From: Schaalia sp. 19OD2882 | GTDB lineage: Bacteria; Actinomycetota; Actinomycetes; Actinomycetales; Actinomycetaceae | Direction of reading: 5' to 3' | NCBI RefSeq assembly: GCF_018986735.1 | Contig: NZ_CP065521.1 | Coordinates: 1,426,001-1,490,000 of the forward strand | Length of the DNA stretch: 64,000 bases | Shown here: one piece after another, positions 47,161 to 56,898 of the stretch | Numbering within the stretch: the stretch's first letter is position 1 | Layout: the number at the start of each line of letters is the position of its first letter | Notes under the pieces: model-generated | Told to the model about the DNA's origin: nothing | The model's input: only the letters and a program-made list of their open reading frames with translations | The model's database searches: none | Position numbers and translations under genes: made by a program

Positions 47161-48198
47161 ATGCGACAGATCGAAAGAAGGCCCTTCGACGAGGACGGGA
47201 ACGGCATGGAACAACGCCACATCGCAAGCACGGGCCGGTCGGCCTCGGTGATCGGCATCGGCACGTGGCAGCTCGGGGCGGACTGGGGTGAGGTGAGTGA
47301 GGACCAGGCGGGCCAGGTCCTGTCCGCAGCCCTCGCCGAGGGCGTGACCTTCATCGACACTGCCGACGTCTACGGTGACGGGCGCTCCGAGCGCCTCGTC
47401 GGCGCCTTCGCCGCCGCCCACCCGGACTCGGGGCTCGTCATTGCCACGAAGATGGGGCGCCGAGTGCCGCAAGTCCGTGAGAACTACACGGCCGAGGCCA
47501 TGCGCCAGTGGAACGACAGGTCCCGCCGGATGCTCGGTGTGGACACTCTTGACCTGGTCCAGCTGCACTGCCCACCGACCGATGTCCTTGGCGACCCGCT
47601 CACGTGGCAGACCTTGCGCGACATGGTCGACGAGGCCCGTATCCGCGCCTTCGGCGCCTCCGTGGAAACCTGTGAGCAGGCGCTCCTGGCGATGGACGGC
47701 GGGGCCTCGAGCATCCAGATCATCCTCAATGTCATGCGCAGGAAGCCCCTGGAAGAAGTTCTCCCGGCTGCACGGGAGCGCGGCGTGGGCATCATCGTGC
47801 GTGTGCCGCTGGCTTCCGGACTGCTCTCGGGCCGTTACTCGAAGGACACGACCTTCGCAGCCGACGACCACCGCACCTACAACCGCCACGGTGAGGCCTT
47901 CGACGTGGGTGAGACCTTCTCGGGAGTCCCCTTCGAAGTCGGCATCGAGGTCGCGCAGGAGTTCTCGCGCCTGTGCGCCGAGCTGGGACCGGAGGGGGCC
48001 ACGCCCGCCCAAGTCGCCCTGAAGTGGGTGACCCAGCAGCCCGGGGTGACCACGGTGATCCCCGGCGCCCGCAATGCCGACCAAGCTCGCGCAAATGCTC
48101 GCTCGGCCGCCCTGCCCGACCTGTCGGAGGAGTTCCTGTCCGCGCTGGAGGAGCTCTACGACCAACGGATCAGGGCCCACGTCCACCACAGGTGGTGA
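47161..48198 (+). CDS. Aldo/keto reductase
   Basis: A 345-residue NAD(P)H-dependent oxidoreductase. The core begins [28 protein letters not shown], a few codons in, and shows [21 protein letters not shown] (catalytic Asp and Tyr), VIATKMGRR (Lys), [13 protein letters not shown] (His) and [35 protein letters not shown] at the cofactor end. The start may be ATG 47161, 5 nt after TAGACT, or ATG 47206, which matches the usual family N-terminus. It is transcribed against its neighbours and interrupts the otherwise collinear isoprenoid block. The substrate is unknown. Confidence 0.9.
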   Translation: MRQIERRPFDEDGNGMEQRHIASTGRSASVIGIGTWQLGADWGEVSEDQAGQVLSAALAEGVTFIDTADVYGDGRSERLVGAFAAAHPDSGLVIATKMGRRVPQVRENYTAEAMRQWNDRSRRMLGVDTLDLVQLHCPPTDVLGDPLTWQTLRDMVDEARIRAFGASVETCEQALLAMDGGASSIQIILNVMRRKPLEEVLPAARERGVGIIVRVPLASGLLSGRYSKDTTFAADDHRTYNRHGEAFDVGETFSGVPFEVGIEVAQEFSRLCAELGPEGATPAQVALKWVTQQPGVTTVIPGARNADQARANARSAALPDLSEEFLSALEELYDQRIRAHVHHRW

Positions 48199-48213
48199 AT
48201 CGGAAGGGCCGGC

Positions 48214-49464
48214 TCACCCCAAGGTGATGGGCTTGATGATGTCGGCAACGACGAGGATCACACTCATCGCCACCAAGGCGGCGCCTGTGGCGTAGGTCAG
48301 CGGCATGAGTCGTGCCGTGTCCGCCGGCCCCGGGTCCGGCCTGCGGCGCGCGCGGGCAAGCATCCGTCGCCCGCCCTCGTAAAGGGCCCCCATCACGTGG
48401 CCCCCGTCCAGAGGCGGCAGCGGGATGAGGTTGAAGACGCACAGAGCCATGTTCAGTGACGCCAGCAGCAGCAGGAGCACCTGGAAGGACTGGAGGATCC
48501 CCTCCCCTCCCCTCTGGGTGCCCGAGTCGGTGACCTCACCGGCAATGCGCCCCACGCCGACCACGGAGATGACGCCCGTCCGGTCCCGAGGAGCCTCCGT
48601 GAACACGGAGACGATGACATTCCACACGCCCATGGGCAGGCCGATCACCGCCGAGGCCGTGCCCGTGGCCATGCCCCACACGGCCTCGCCCACTTGCGCC
48701 GGGCTCGCAGAATGCTGGCCGATCTCGGAGACGATGCCGACCATCCCGTAGCCCTCGGTCGAGGCGGCGACAGTGAGTGTGACCTGGACGGGCTGGCCTT
48801 GCCGCTGCAGGACGAGGGAGACTTCCTTGCCGGCGCTGGAACGCATGTGTTCCACGACCTGGCTCCAGGACTGTACGTCCATCCCGTCGACGCCCGTCAC
48901 CACGTCACCGGGAAGGATGCCGGCCTGCGCGGCGGGGCTGGGAACCTCACCGGTGGAGGTGGTCACGGTGGGAACCACTTCGGCCACCGTGGTCGTCGGC
49001 TCCGACACGCCGATGCCGACCAGTGCGCCGACCGTCAGCGCCACGGAGAGCAGCAGGTTCATCGCAGGACCCGCCAACATGACGACGACCTTTCGGCGCG
49101 CAGGCAGGCAGTGGAAGGGACGCCCCTCGGTTCCCGGCGGCATCTCCTCCATGGACTGGCGCCGCGCCTCCTCGGCCAGAGTCAGCCGTCCCCTGCGATC
49201 GGTGGTCGCCGTTGTCTCACGGGCCGGCGGGAACATTCCGGGGATCCGGACAAAACCTCCCAGGGGGACGGCGCGCAAGGAGTACGTCGTCTCTCCGACG
49301 GTGCGTTTCCACAGGCGTGGGCCGAAACCAATGGCGAACTCCGGGACAGGGACGCCGAATCGCTTGGCGAAGAACATGTGGCCGGCCTCGTGCAGGCCCA
49401 CGGAGACCAGAAGGCCGATGACCATGAAGACAATGCCCCAAGTCTGACCCAGAAGGTGCGTCAC
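48214..49464 (-). CDS. Site-2 (M50) intramembrane metalloprotease, RseP/Rip1-like
   Basis: A 416-residue membrane zinc protease that cuts anti-sigma factors or other single-span proteins inside the membrane. The first span carries the zinc site VGLHEAGHMFFAKRFG (HExxH). A PDZ domain lies at about residues 180-260 (SPAAQAGILPGDVVTGVDGMDVQSWSQVVEHM). The third ligand region is NLIPLPPLDGGHVMGALYEGGRR. Hydrophobic spans at the N- and C-termini complete the topology. The GTG overlaps the dxr stop (GTGA). The place after dxr matches mycobacterial rip1. Confidence 0.93.
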   Translation of the reverse strand: MTHLLGQTWGIVFMVIGLLVSVGLHEAGHMFFAKRFGVPVPEFAIGFGPRLWKRTVGETTYSLRAVPLGGFVRIPGMFPPARETTATTDRRGRLTLAEEARRQSMEEMPPGTEGRPFHCLPARRKVVVMLAGPAMNLLLSVALTVGALVGIGVSEPTTTVAEVVPTVTTSTGEVPSPAAQAGILPGDVVTGVDGMDVQSWSQVVEHMRSSAGKEVSLVLQRQGQPVQVTLTVAASTEGYGMVGIVSEIGQHSASPAQVGEAVWGMATGTASAVIGLPMGVWNVIVSVFTEAPRDRTGVISVVGVGRIAGEVTDSGTQRGGEGILQSFQVLLLLLASLNMALCVFNLIPLPPLDGGHVMGALYEGGRRMLARARRRPDPGPADTARLMPLTYATGAALVAMSVILVVADIIKPITLG

Positions 49465-50714
49465 GACAGGCTCCCCCTCCGGGCGTCGGCCTTGGCCCCC
49501 GCCTGTGTCACGGCCCACTCCTGGACTCCGAGGACGTCGGCCAGGTCCGGGTCGGCGATCCCGTCATGGGCCTCGACGACTTCGGTGAGGATGTCGACGA
49601 TGTCCAGCCATTCGAGTGCGCCGTGGATGAAGCGGTCGACGAGGACCTCGTTGGCGGCGTTGAGGACGGCCGGGTGGGTGTCCGAGGCAGCGACGGCCGA
49701 GCGAGCCAAGTCGACCGCCGGGAAGGTGGCGGCGTCCACGGCTTCGAATGTCCACGCCTGGGTGGCGTCCCACCGCAAGGGGGTCTCCACCCGGTCCAGT
49801 CTTTCGGGCCAGGTCATGCCCAAGGCGATCGGCAACTTCATGTCGGGTGGCGAGGCCTGGGCGATGGTGGCGCCGTCCTTCCACGTGACCATCGAGTGGA
49901 TGATGGACTGCGGGTGCACGACGGTGAGCACATGATGCGGCTCCACGTCGAAAAGCAGGTGGGCTTCGATGAGTTCCAGACCCTTGTTGACCAAAGTCGA
50001 AGAATTGACCGTCACCACCGGCCCCATGTCCCACGTCGGGTGGGCCAGCGCCTGCGCTGCGGTGACTCCGCGCAGGTCGGCGCGGCTGCGGCCGCGGAAC
50101 GGGCCGCCGGAGGCCGTGAGGACCAGGTCGGCCACCTCACTGCGGCCCGTGACCACCGGCGAAGTCAGACCCCTCTCGTGCACGCCGCAGCGCAGCGCCT
50201 GGGCGATGGCGCTGTGTTCGGAGTCGACAGGCACCACCTGGCCGGGGCGACGCATTGCCTTCCTCACCAAGGCTCCGCCGATGACCAGTGACTCCTTGTT
50301 CGCCAGCGCCAGGGTACTGCCCGCCTCCAGGGCCGCCAGGGTCGGGCCAAGTCCCACTCCCCCGGTGATGCCGTTGAGGACCACCGCCTCGGGGAAGGAT
50401 CCGGCCACCCGGGTCACGGCTTCAGGGCCTTCGAGGACCTCGGGCAGCAGGGCCGGCGCCAGAGACGGCTCCGTACGACGCAGGTTCGCCAAGGCGTCCC
50501 GAAGCTCCGCGCCACAGGTCGTGGCGACAGCGACGACCTCGACGCGGTGGCTCAGGGCCTGTCTGGCCAGGGCCATCACATCCGCGCCTCCGGCCGCCAA
50601 CGCGCGCACTCGGAAGCGACCCGGGTGGGAGGAGATGACGTCCAGGGCCTGTGTGCCGATGGAACCTGTCGAGCCGAGCAGGACGACGTCCCGGTGCGAG
50701 GCCTCGGCGGGCAT
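49461..50714 (-). CDS. dxr: 1-deoxy-D-xylulose-5-phosphate reductoisomerase
   Basis: Second step of the MEP isoprenoid pathway, using NADPH and a divalent metal. It has 417 residues. VVLLGSTGSIGTQALDVISSHP is the NADPH loop. ALANKESLVIGGALV and PVDSEHSAIAQAL carry the metal and substrate residues. TASGGPFRG and GPVVTVNSSTLVNKGLELIEAH are the flexible-loop and Ser/Asn/Lys substrate site. ATG 50714 overlaps the DivIVA-like stop by one base (TGATG). It shares the strand with ispG. Confidence 0.96.
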   Translation of the reverse strand: MPAEASHRDVVLLGSTGSIGTQALDVISSHPGRFRVRALAAGGADVMALARQALSHRVEVVAVATTCGAELRDALANLRRTEPSLAPALLPEVLEGPEAVTRVAGSFPEAVVLNGITGGVGLGPTLAALEAGSTLALANKESLVIGGALVRKAMRRPGQVVPVDSEHSAIAQALRCGVHERGLTSPVVTGRSEVADLVLTASGGPFRGRSRADLRGVTAAQALAHPTWDMGPVVTVNSSTLVNKGLELIEAHLLFDVEPHHVLTVVHPQSIIHSMVTWKDGATIAQASPPDMKLPIALGMTWPERLDRVETPLRWDATQAWTFEAVDAATFPAVDLARSAVAASDTHPAVLNAANEVLVDRFIHGALEWLDIVDILTEVVEAHDGIADPDLADVLGVQEWAVTQAGAKADARRGSLS

Positions 50715-51265
50715 CAACTGACCGCCAGGATGATCTCGACTGCGCGACCAAGGTAGGCGTCGACCGGCCCCTCGGCGTAGGCGCGGCGCCCTCGTGCGGG
50801 ACGGAAGACCGCATGACGCACCTCGTCGACAGTGATCTCTCCGCGGTCGTCGAAGTAGGCGGCCAGTTGGTCGAGCAGCTCGTCGACCTCCTGTGCGTCG
50901 TAGCCGCGACCACGCTTGGGATGGGCGAAACGTTCCCCTTGGGGACGCAACAGACGCGGGTACAGGGTCGTGGCGCGGTCGGCAACCTTGTCGAACCATG
51001 CCTTCTCGCCGTTGACAGCCACATGGGTGGCGCGGTCGCGTTCGACGAACGCGGCCTCGAGGCGGCACATGGCGGCGTCGACGGCGGCAATGTCGTACCC
51101 GCGGCGACGAAGGTTGAAGGTGGCCTGACGCACCTGGTCCGAACTGAAGTGCTCAGCCGGCACTCCGCCCTCGTACGCGCGACGGGCGTCCTCGAGGAAC
51201 TCGTCGACCCCGGCGGGGTCGTACCCGTGCCGGAAGAAACTCACGCGCGGGAAAGCGTTGGACAT
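50714..51265 (-). CDS. DivIVA-domain repeat protein
   Basis: A 183-residue protein built from DivI1A-type repeats. The three repeats are FPRVSFFRHGYDPAGVDEFLEDARRAYE (residues about 5-33), ATFNLRRRGYDIAAVDAAMCRLEAAF (about 48-73) and FAHPKRGRGYDAQEVDELLDQLAAYF (about 113-138). A fourth, weaker one is VDEVRHAVFRPARGRRAYAEGPVDAYLGRAVEIL. Such repeats occur in actinobacterial proteins related to DivIVA/Wag31 but without the long coiled coil. The function is unknown; polar growth or cell-envelope organisation is a guess. It is coupled by one-base overlaps to rlmN and dxr. Confidence 0.85.
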   Translation of the reverse strand: MSNAFPRVSFFRHGYDPAGVDEFLEDARRAYEGGVPAEHFSSDQVRQATFNLRRRGYDIAAVDAAMCRLEAAFVERDRATHVAVNGEKAWFDKVADRATTLYPRLLRPQGERFAHPKRGRGYDAQEVDELLDQLAAYFDDRGEITVDEVRHAVFRPARGRRAYAEGPVDAYLGRAVEIILAVS

Positions 51266-52491
51266 CAGTTCCCCTCCTCGGTGGCGGTCGAGCCGGCGCG
51301 GCGGCCTCCGTCGCGCACTGCGGTGGCGAGCTGGCCGCACGCCCCGTCGATGTCGGACCCGCGGGTGTCGCGGATCGTGGTGGAGATCCCATTGTGGCGC
51401 AGCGTGCGGACGAATTCATCCTGCGCGCGGCGAGTCGATGCGGTCCAGATGGAACCGGGGGTCGGGTTCAACGGAATCGGGTTGACGTGCACCCATCCTT
51501 TTCCGCGCGAATTGAGTTCTTCGGCCAGCAGTTGCGCGCGCCACACCTGATCGTTCATGTCCTTGATCAGTGCATATTCGATGGACACGCGCCGGCCGGT
51601 GGCCAAGAAGTAGCGGCGTGCGGCATCGAGCAGCTCGCCGACCTTCCAGCGGGAGTTCACCGGGATGAGGTCGTCACGCAGGTCGTCGTCCGGGGCGTGC
51701 AGGGACACGGCAAGGGTCACCGGCAGTCCTTCGGCGGCCAGTTTGTCGATCGCAGGCACCAGACCCACCGTGGAGACGGTGACCCCACGAGCCGACATGC
51801 CGAAGCCTTCGGGCACATCGTCGACGAGGCGGCGCACGGCGCCGATGACGGCCCTGTAGTTGGCCAACGGTTCGCCCATGCCCATGAAGACGACGTTGGA
51901 CAGGCGAGTGGGCCCACCCGCCAGGTCGCCGCGTGCACAGGCCGCACGCGCCTGGCGCACCTGGTCGACGATCTCCGCAGTGGAGAGGTTGCGGGTCAGG
52001 CCCATCTGGCCTGTGGTGCAAAAGGGGCAGGCCATGCCGCATCCGGCTTGCGAGGACACGCACACGGTTGTGCGGTCGCTGTAGCGCATGAGGACCGACT
52101 CCACCTGGGCTCCGTCGTGCAGCTCCCACAGGTGTTTGATCGTCGTTCCGCCGTCGGCACTCAGTGCTGTGGCTTCGGTGACGAGTCTCGGGAAGAAGGT
52201 CGTGCGCACCAGCTCCGATGCCGATGCGGGCAGGTCTGACATGAGGTCGGGGTCGCTCAGGTGGTGTTCGAAGTAGTGGCGCGAGAGCTGGTCGGCACGG
52301 AAGGCCGGAAGACCCGCCTCGGCCACCACCTTCTTGCGACCGGCAAGGTCGAGGTCCGCCAAGTGGGCGGGCGCTTTGCCCCGTCTCTTCGCCGTGAAGG
52401 ACAGGACCGGCTTGGCGTCGGGGGTCAGGGCACCCTCAGGCGGTTGGTCGGTCGGCCGTACCTCTCGACGAGGACGAGGCTGGCGGTTCAT
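51265..52491 (-). CDS. rlmN: Dual-specificity 23S rRNA/tRNA adenine C2 methyltransferase
   Basis: Radical-SAM enzyme that methylates A2503 of 23S rRNA and A37 of some tRNAs. It has 408 residues. The cluster motif is [14 protein letters not shown] (C-x3-C-x2-C), the substrate region [13 protein letters not shown], and the C-terminal methyl-carrying Cys lies in [12 protein letters not shown]. An N-terminal helical domain and a charged 30-residue leader precede it. ATG 52491 overlaps the cdsA stop (ATGA). A cytosine-loop Cfr identity is unlikely given the rpsB-tsf block context. Confidence 0.95.
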   Translation of the reverse strand: MNRQPRPRREVRPTDQPPEGALTPDAKPVLSFTAKRRGKAPAHLADLDLAGRKKVVAEAGLPAFRADQLSRHYFEHHLSDPDLMSDLPASASELVRTTFFPRLVTEATALSADGGTTIKHLWELHDGAQVESVLMRYSDRTTVCVSSQAGCGMACPFCTTGQMGLTRNLSTAEIVDQVRQARAACARGDLAGGPTRLSNVVFMGMGEPLANYRAVIGAVRRLVDDVPEGFGMSARGVTVSTVGLVPAIDKLAAEGLPVTLAVSLHAPDDDLRDDLIPVNSRWKVGELLDAARRYFLATGRRVSIEYALIKDMNDQVWRAQLLAEELNSRGKGWVHVNPIPLNPTPGSIWTASTRRAQDEFVRTLRHNGISTTIRDTRGSDIDGACGQLATAVRDGGRRAGSTATEEGN

Positions 52492-53384
52492 GCGGGCACT
52501 CCCAAGGCCTGGACGAAGAAGAAGTGGAAGACCGGTGCGGTGACCAGCATGGCATCGACCCGGTCGAGGAGGCCGCCGTGTCCGGGCAGCAGATTCGACA
52601 TGTCCTTGAGTCCCACCTCGCGTTTGAGCAGCGACTCCGTGAGGTCCCCGAGAGTGCCGACGGCGGCGATGACCACGCCGACCAGGATCCCCCACCACCA
52701 GTGGGCGCCGAGCAGCCAGAAGGCCAAGACGGCGCCGCCCGTGCAGGCGAGCACCGACCCGGCGAACCCCTCCCAGGACTTCTTCGGGGACAGGCGCGGG
52801 GCCATCGGGTGCTTGCCGAAAAGGACTCCCGCACCCCAGCCGCCGAGGTCGTTGAGGGCGGTGATGCCCGCGTAGACGGCAATGAGCCACGGCTGGTGGA
52901 AGTCCCGCAGGATGAGGATGACGAAGGAGGCCAGGAAGGGCACGTACACGGCCGCGAACACGGAGGCGGTGACGTCACTGACCCTCGCCGGGCTGCGACC
53001 GTCCAGCAGGCGCCACGCCATGACCGCCAGCACTGTGAGGAACAGCGAGACCACCAGGGCCTCCGGGCCGAGCGTCCACGCGCAGGTGAGCATGCCCACC
53101 CCCCCGACGTACAGGGGGGCCAGCGCCATGCGGATGCCGACCCGGACGAAGGCACCGCCGAGTTCCCACAGGCCCACTAGGGCCAGGACGCCCACGAGGA
53201 TCACGAACGCCGACTCGTTGACCGCCAGCGAACCGACCACCAGGGCGATGAGGATCACGGAGGTGCCAATGGCTGCAGGTAGATTCCTGCCTGCGCGTCC
53301 CGTCGTGGCCAGGGCCACGCGGTCCTGTCTCGGTGCCGGGTGGACCAGCCCGTGAGGAAGGTGGATGGACGGGTCTCGACTCAT
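52488..53384 (-). CDS. cdsA: Phosphatidate cytidylyltransferase
   Basis: Makes CDP-diacylglycerol from phosphatidate and CTP in the membrane. It has 298 residues and about eight hydrophobic spans. The family signature is complete near the C-terminus: [14 protein letters not shown], then [46 protein letters not shown] stands where many relatives have a SDTGGY-type segment. The start overlaps the frr stop by one base. Confidence 0.95.
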   Translation of the reverse strand: MSRDPSIHLPHGLVHPAPRQDRVALATTGRAGRNLPAAIGTSVILIALVVGSLAVNESAFVILVGVLALVGLWELGGAFVRVGIRMALAPLYVGGVGMLTCAWTLGPEALVVSLFLTVLAVMAWRLLDGRSPARVSDVTASVFAAVYVPFLASFVILILRDFHQPWLIAVYAGITALNDLGGWGAGVLFGKHPMAPRLSPKKSWEGFAGSVLACTGGAVLAFWLLGAHWWWGILVGVVIAAVGTLGDLTESLLKREVGLKDMSNLLPGHGGLLDRVDAMLVTAPVFHFFFVQALGVPA

Positions 53385-53941
53385 CAGACGGTGAGGAGCT
53401 CGCCTTCCTTCGCGGCGAGCAGCTTGTCGATCTGGTCCACGTGGGACTTCGTCGTAGCCTCCAGCGACTTCTCCGCGCGATCGACCTCGTCCTCGCCTGC
53501 CTCGCCGTCCTTCTTCAGACGGTCCAGGGAGTCCTTGGCCTTGCGGCGCACTCCACGCACGGACACGCGGGCGTCCTCGGCCTTCGCCTTGGCCTGCTTG
53601 ACGTACTCCTTGCGGCGTTCCTCGGTCAGGGCCGGCAGGACGACGCGGATGACATTGCCGTCATCGGTGGGGTTCACGCCCAAGTCGGATTCGCGCAGGG
53701 TCCGCAGGATCTCCTGCGTGGCGGTGCGGTCGAAGGGGGAGATGAGGACAGTGCGGGCCTCGGGGATCTGGAAGGAGGCCAGCTGCTGCATGGGGGTCGG
53801 CGCACCGTAGTAGTCGACGAGGAGTTGTTCGAACATGGCGGAGTTCGCGCGTCCGGTCCGGATGTGTCCGAACTCCACGCGGGCCACCTCGATGGCGCGG
53901 TCCATCTTCTCCTCGGCTTCGAGCAGAATGTCGTCGATCAC
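53384..53941 (-). CDS. frr: Ribosome recycling factor
   Basis: Splits post-termination ribosomes together with EF-G. The 185-residue protein has the standard length. Landmarks are EEKMDRAIEVARVEFGHIRTGRANSAMFEQLLVDYYG, DLGVNPTDDGNVIRVVLPALTEERRKEYVKQAKAKAEDARVSVRGVRRKAKD, and a C-terminal helix. It lies 14 nt after pyrH on the minus strand. Confidence 0.97.
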   Translation of the reverse strand: MIDDILLEAEEKMDRAIEVARVEFGHIRTGRANSAMFEQLLVDYYGAPTPMQQLASFQIPEARTVLISPFDRTATQEILRTLRESDLGVNPTDDGNVIRVVLPALTEERRKEYVKQAKAKAEDARVSVRGVRRKAKDSLDRLKKDGEAGEDEVDRAEKSLEATTKSHVDQIDKLLAAKEGELLTV

Positions 53942-53955
53942 GTGGGGCTCCTTCG

Positions 53956-54678
53956 TCAGTTCTCGATCTGTGCCGACACAAGCGTACCGATTCTCTCACC
54001 CAGTAGGGCCGATGTGACATTGCCGGATTCGGACATCCCGAAGACCCGCATGATCAGTCCGTTGTCCTGGCACAGGGCGAAGGCGGCAGCGTCGACCACC
54101 TTGAGTCCTTGGGTCAGGGCGTCGGCGTAGGTGAGGAACTCCAGGCGCTTGGCATCGGGGTTCTGGCGGGGGTCCGAGTCGTAGACTCCGTCCACGCCGT
54201 TCTTGGCGACGAGCAGTTCGTCGCAGTGGGTCTCCAGGGCACGCTGGGCGGACACGGTGTCCGTGGAGAAGTAGGGCATGCCTGCACCCGCGCCGAAGAC
54301 GACGACGCGGCCCTTTTCCATGTGGCGGATGGCGCGCAGCGGGATGTAGGGCTCGGCCACCTGCTGCATGGCGATGGCGCTCTGGACTCGGGCGGGAACG
54401 CCGGCTTGCTCGATGAAGTCCTGCAGGGCCAGGGCGTTCATGACGGTGCCCAGCATGCCCATGTAGTCGGCGCGTGAGCGGTCCAGTCCCGAGCGGGACA
54501 GTTCTGCGCCGCGGAAGAAGTTGCCACCTCCGACAACCACGGCGACCTGGACTCCGCAGTCGACCGCCGCGGCGATCTGTCCGGCCACGTCGCGCACGAC
54601 GACCGGGTCGAGGCCGACGGAGCCGCCTCCGAATGCCTCACCGGAGAGTTTGAGCAGGACACGACGCTGACTGTTCAC
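53956..54678 (-). CDS. pyrH: Uridylate kinase
   Basis: Phosphorylates UMP to UDP; the hexameric bacterial amino-acid-kinase-fold type. It has 240 residues. [14 protein letters not shown] is the phosphate loop. [44 protein letters not shown] binds [24 protein letters not shown] and the C-terminal [21 protein letters not shown] complete it. The GTG start has GGAGGAA 7 nt upstream. It is separated from tsf by two strong hairpins, so it may have its own promoter or depend on read-through. Confidence 0.96.
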   Translation of the reverse strand: MNSQRRVLLKLSGEAFGGGSVGLDPVVVRDVAGQIAAAVDCGVQVAVVVGGGNFFRGAELSRSGLDRSRADYMGMLGTVMNALALQDFIEQAGVPARVQSAIAMQQVAEPYIPLRAIRHMEKGRVVVFGAGAGMPYFSTDTVSAQRALETHCDELLVAKNGVDGVYDSDPRQNPDAKRLEFLTYADALTQGLKVVDAAAFALCQDNGLIMRVFGMSESGNVTSALLGERIGTLVSAQIEN

Positions 54679-54722
54679 GGAAGTTCCTCCATGGGCTCGT
54701 GGGGTGTTGACGAGGGCGGGGG

Positions 54723-54781
54723 CACGTGGGCGGCCCGGGCCGCCCACGTGCGGCGACGGCCCCGCCGGAAGGCGGGGCCGT
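54723..54781 (-). terminator. Two adjacent strong hairpins between tsf and pyrH
   Basis: 54723-54750 is a perfect 28-bp palindrome centred on CCCGGG, each arm starting CACGTGGGCGG. Right beside it ACGGCCCCGCC (54756-54766) pairs with GGCGGGGCCGT (54771-54781) around GGAA. They follow the tsf stop by about 10 bp and should end or attenuate the rpsB-tsf message. No U-tract is visible. Confidence 0.75.
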
Positions 54782-54791
54782 CAACGGTTGG

Positions 54792-55619
54792 TCAGGAGCC
54801 GACGTGCACGCGCACGAACTCGGTGACCGTGGCGCCGGCCGCGGCGAGCACCTTGCCGACGCTCTGACTGGGGTCCTTGGCGAAGGCCTGGTCGACGAGG
54901 CAGTTCTCCTTGAAGAAGGCCTCAAGGCGACCCTGGACGATCTTGGGGACGATGGCCTCGGGCTTGCCCTCCTCCAGGGTGATCTTCTCCAGGGTGGCGC
55001 GCTCCTTGTCGAGCACTTCGGCCGGGACGGAGTCACGGTCGAGGTAGGCCGGCATGTAGGCGGCGATGTGCATGGCGATGTCGTGGGCCACGGAGGCGCC
55101 GGCTGCGTCGGTGACGACGAAGACACCCACCTGCGGGGGCAGGTCGGGGCTGGTCTGGTGCAGGTAGAGGTCGACGTTGTCGCCCTCGACGCGCACGACG
55201 CGACGGATCTCGAGCTTCTCGCCGATGACGGCGGCCATCTCGTTGACCTTCTCGCCCACGGTCGAGCCGCCCATCGGGGCAGCAAGGAGGGTCTCGACGT
55301 CGGCAGCGCCCGAGGCGAGGGCCGCCTCGAGGATCTCGGCGGCGAAGGCGATGAACTTCTGGTTCTTGGCGACGAAGTCGGTCTCGGAGTTGACCTCGAC
55401 CAGGACACCGACGGAGCCCTCGACCTTGGCTGCGAGCAGGCCCGCGGAGGCCTGGCGGCCCTCGCGCTTGGACAGCGATTTGAGGCCCTTGAGGCGGATG
55501 ATCTCCAGAGCCTTCTCGGTGTCGCCGTCGGCCTCGGTCAGGGCGTTCTTGACGTCCAGCATTCCGGCGCCGGTCTGCTCACGCAGGGCCTTGACGTCGG
55601 CTGCGGTGAAGTTTGCCAT
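54792..55619 (-). CDS. tsf: Translation elongation factor Ts
   Basis: Nucleotide exchange factor for EF-Tu. The 275-residue protein starts with the UBA-like domain MANFTAADVKALREQTGAGMLDVKNALTEADGDTEKALEIIRLKG. SVGVLVEVNSETDFVAKNQKF is the signature that contacts EF-Tu. HIAAYMPAYLDRDSVPAEVL and the C-terminal coiled-coil region follow. It lies 23 nt after rpsB. Confidence 0.97.
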   Translation of the reverse strand: MANFTAADVKALREQTGAGMLDVKNALTEADGDTEKALEIIRLKGLKSLSKREGRQASAGLLAAKVEGSVGVLVEVNSETDFVAKNQKFIAFAAEILEAALASGAADVETLLAAPMGGSTVGEKVNEMAAVIGEKLEIRRVVRVEGDNVDLYLHQTSPDLPPQVGVFVVTDAAGASVAHDIAMHIAAYMPAYLDRDSVPAEVLDKERATLEKITLEEGKPEAIVPKIVQGRLEAFFKENCLVDQAFAKDPSQSVGKVLAAAGATVTEFVRVHVGS

Positions 55620-55642
55620 CACTGGTTTCCTCTCTTGTCGAG

Positions 55643-56500
55643 TCAGTCCTGGGCGGGAGCCTCGGCCTGCTCGGCCGGGGTCTCGGTCGCGGGGGCCTCG
55701 GTGGTTTCGGCGGCGGGGGCCTCTAAGGCCTCCAGCAGCTCGCGCTCCCACTCGGCCAGGGGCTCGGCGGCAGGGGCGGCGGCCTCGTCACCGGCGGGCT
55801 TGCGCGCGGCGGAGCGGGCCAGCAGCCCCTCGGCCACGGCGTCGGCGATCACCCGGGTGAGCAGGGCGACGGCGCGGATGGCGTCGTCGTTGCCGGGGAT
55901 GCGGTAGTCGACCTCGTCCGGGTCGGCGTTGGTGTCGAGGATGGCGACGATCGGGATCTTGAGCTTGCGGGCCTCGGAGACGGCCAAGTGCTCCTTCTTC
56001 GGGTCGACGATCCACACGGCGGAGGGGACCTTGGCCATGTCGCGGATGCCGCCCAGGGTGCGGTCCAGCTTGTCCTTCTCACGACTCATCATGAGCAGTT
56101 CCTTCTTCGTGTGGCCGGAGGCGGCCACGTCGTCGAAGTCGATCTGCTCGAGCTCCTTGAGGCGCTGGAGGCGCTTTGCGACGGTGGAGAAGTTGGTGAG
56201 CATGCCGCCCAGCCAGCGGTGGTTGACGTAGGGCATGCCCACGCGCTGTGCCTGCTCGGCGACGGCCTCCTGGGCCTGCTTCTTCGTGCCGACGAAGAGG
56301 ATGGATCCACCGTGGGCGACGGTCTCCTTGACGAAGTCGAAGGCGATGTCGATGTCGGCGATCGTCTGCTGCAGGTCGATGATGTAGATGCCGTTGCGTT
56401 CGGTGAGGATGAAGCGCTTCATCTTCGGGTTCCAACGGCGGGTCTGGTGTCCGAAGTGGACGCCGGACTCGAGCAGCTGACGCATGGTGACGACTGCCAT
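55643..56500 (-). CDS. rpsB: 30S ribosomal protein S2
   Basis: The 285-residue small-subunit protein. [46 protein letters not shown] and [29 protein letters not shown] are invariant-type segments. [53 protein letters not shown] ends the core. The last about 50 residues are an acidic Ala/Glu/Pro extension ([26 protein letters not shown]), common in actinobacterial S2. GGAAAGGACG precedes the ATG. Confidence 0.97.
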   Translation of the reverse strand: MAVVTMRQLLESGVHFGHQTRRWNPKMKRFILTERNGIYIIDLQQTIADIDIAFDFVKETVAHGGSILFVGTKKQAQEAVAEQAQRVGMPYVNHRWLGGMLTNFSTVAKRLQRLKELEQIDFDDVAASGHTKKELLMMSREKDKLDRTLGGIRDMAKVPSAVWIVDPKKEHLAVSEARKLKIPIVAILDTNADPDEVDYRIPGNDDAIRAVALLTRVIADAVAEGLLARSAARKPAGDEAAAPAAEPLAEWERELLEALEAPAAETTEAPATETPAEQAEAPAQD

Positions 56501-56775
56501 TGATCGTCCTTTCCCTGCCCGGGGCAGGTTCTCGGGGCTTGGCCCCTGGTGTTCGGTTGTCGCCCTCGTCCCGGAAGTCCCGGCCGGGGCCCTGGTGCCA
56601 TGACCGTCCGACTCCCCCAAGGGGACCGTTGCCGGACGCGCCCCGCACCCGTGCCGCGTCGAGGCGGAGTGTGCGGAAATGGCACGCGAAGTCACCTGCG
56701 CAGGCAGGCGCAGGAGGAAGTCTATCCCACGCCCACGGGCATCTCGGACAGGGCTCCTGTGAGTCCGGTCCCGCT
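56501..56775 (-). other. rpsB leader region with small hairpins
   Basis: No gene is visible. On the rpsB strand, CCTGCC/GGCAGG (56514-56528, 3-nt loop) and GGGGC/GCCCC (56534-56546, 3-nt loop) lie just before the SD. They could be the S2 autoregulatory leader known in other bacteria, which is an inference. The copy of CGCCCTCGT at 56561-56569 lies above them. I cannot place the promoter with confidence. Confidence 0.45.
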
Positions 56776-56778
56776 GCC

Positions 56779-56847
56779 GTCCACAGGCGGTTCCCGCCAC
56801 GCGGCTGTTCCACAGAGTCGTTCGACCATCGAGGCGCCGTCCACAGG
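56779..56847 (+). promoter_or_regulatory. Array of three GTCCACAGG-like boxes upstream of the M23 gene
   Basis: GTCCACAGG is at 56779-56787 and again at 56839-56847. Between them TTCCACAG (56808-56815) is a one-base variant. The shared TCCACAG starts at 56780, 56809 and 56840, spacing 29 and 31 bp, so all three face about the same side of the helix. The two outer boxes lie in an identical 13-bp GCCGTCCACAGGC. The last box ends 52 bp before the M23 start. A matching array precedes yraN. Confidence 0.6.
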
Positions 56848-56898
56848 CACCCTGCGAGTGGATGGTGCCCATGGGCCCGAGCGCCCCAGGATCACCTC

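Noticed and set aside
48074..49935. Open frames opposite the M50 protease and dxr
   Set aside because: Both strands stay open because of GC bias; the minus strand shows intact family motifs, the plus strand none.
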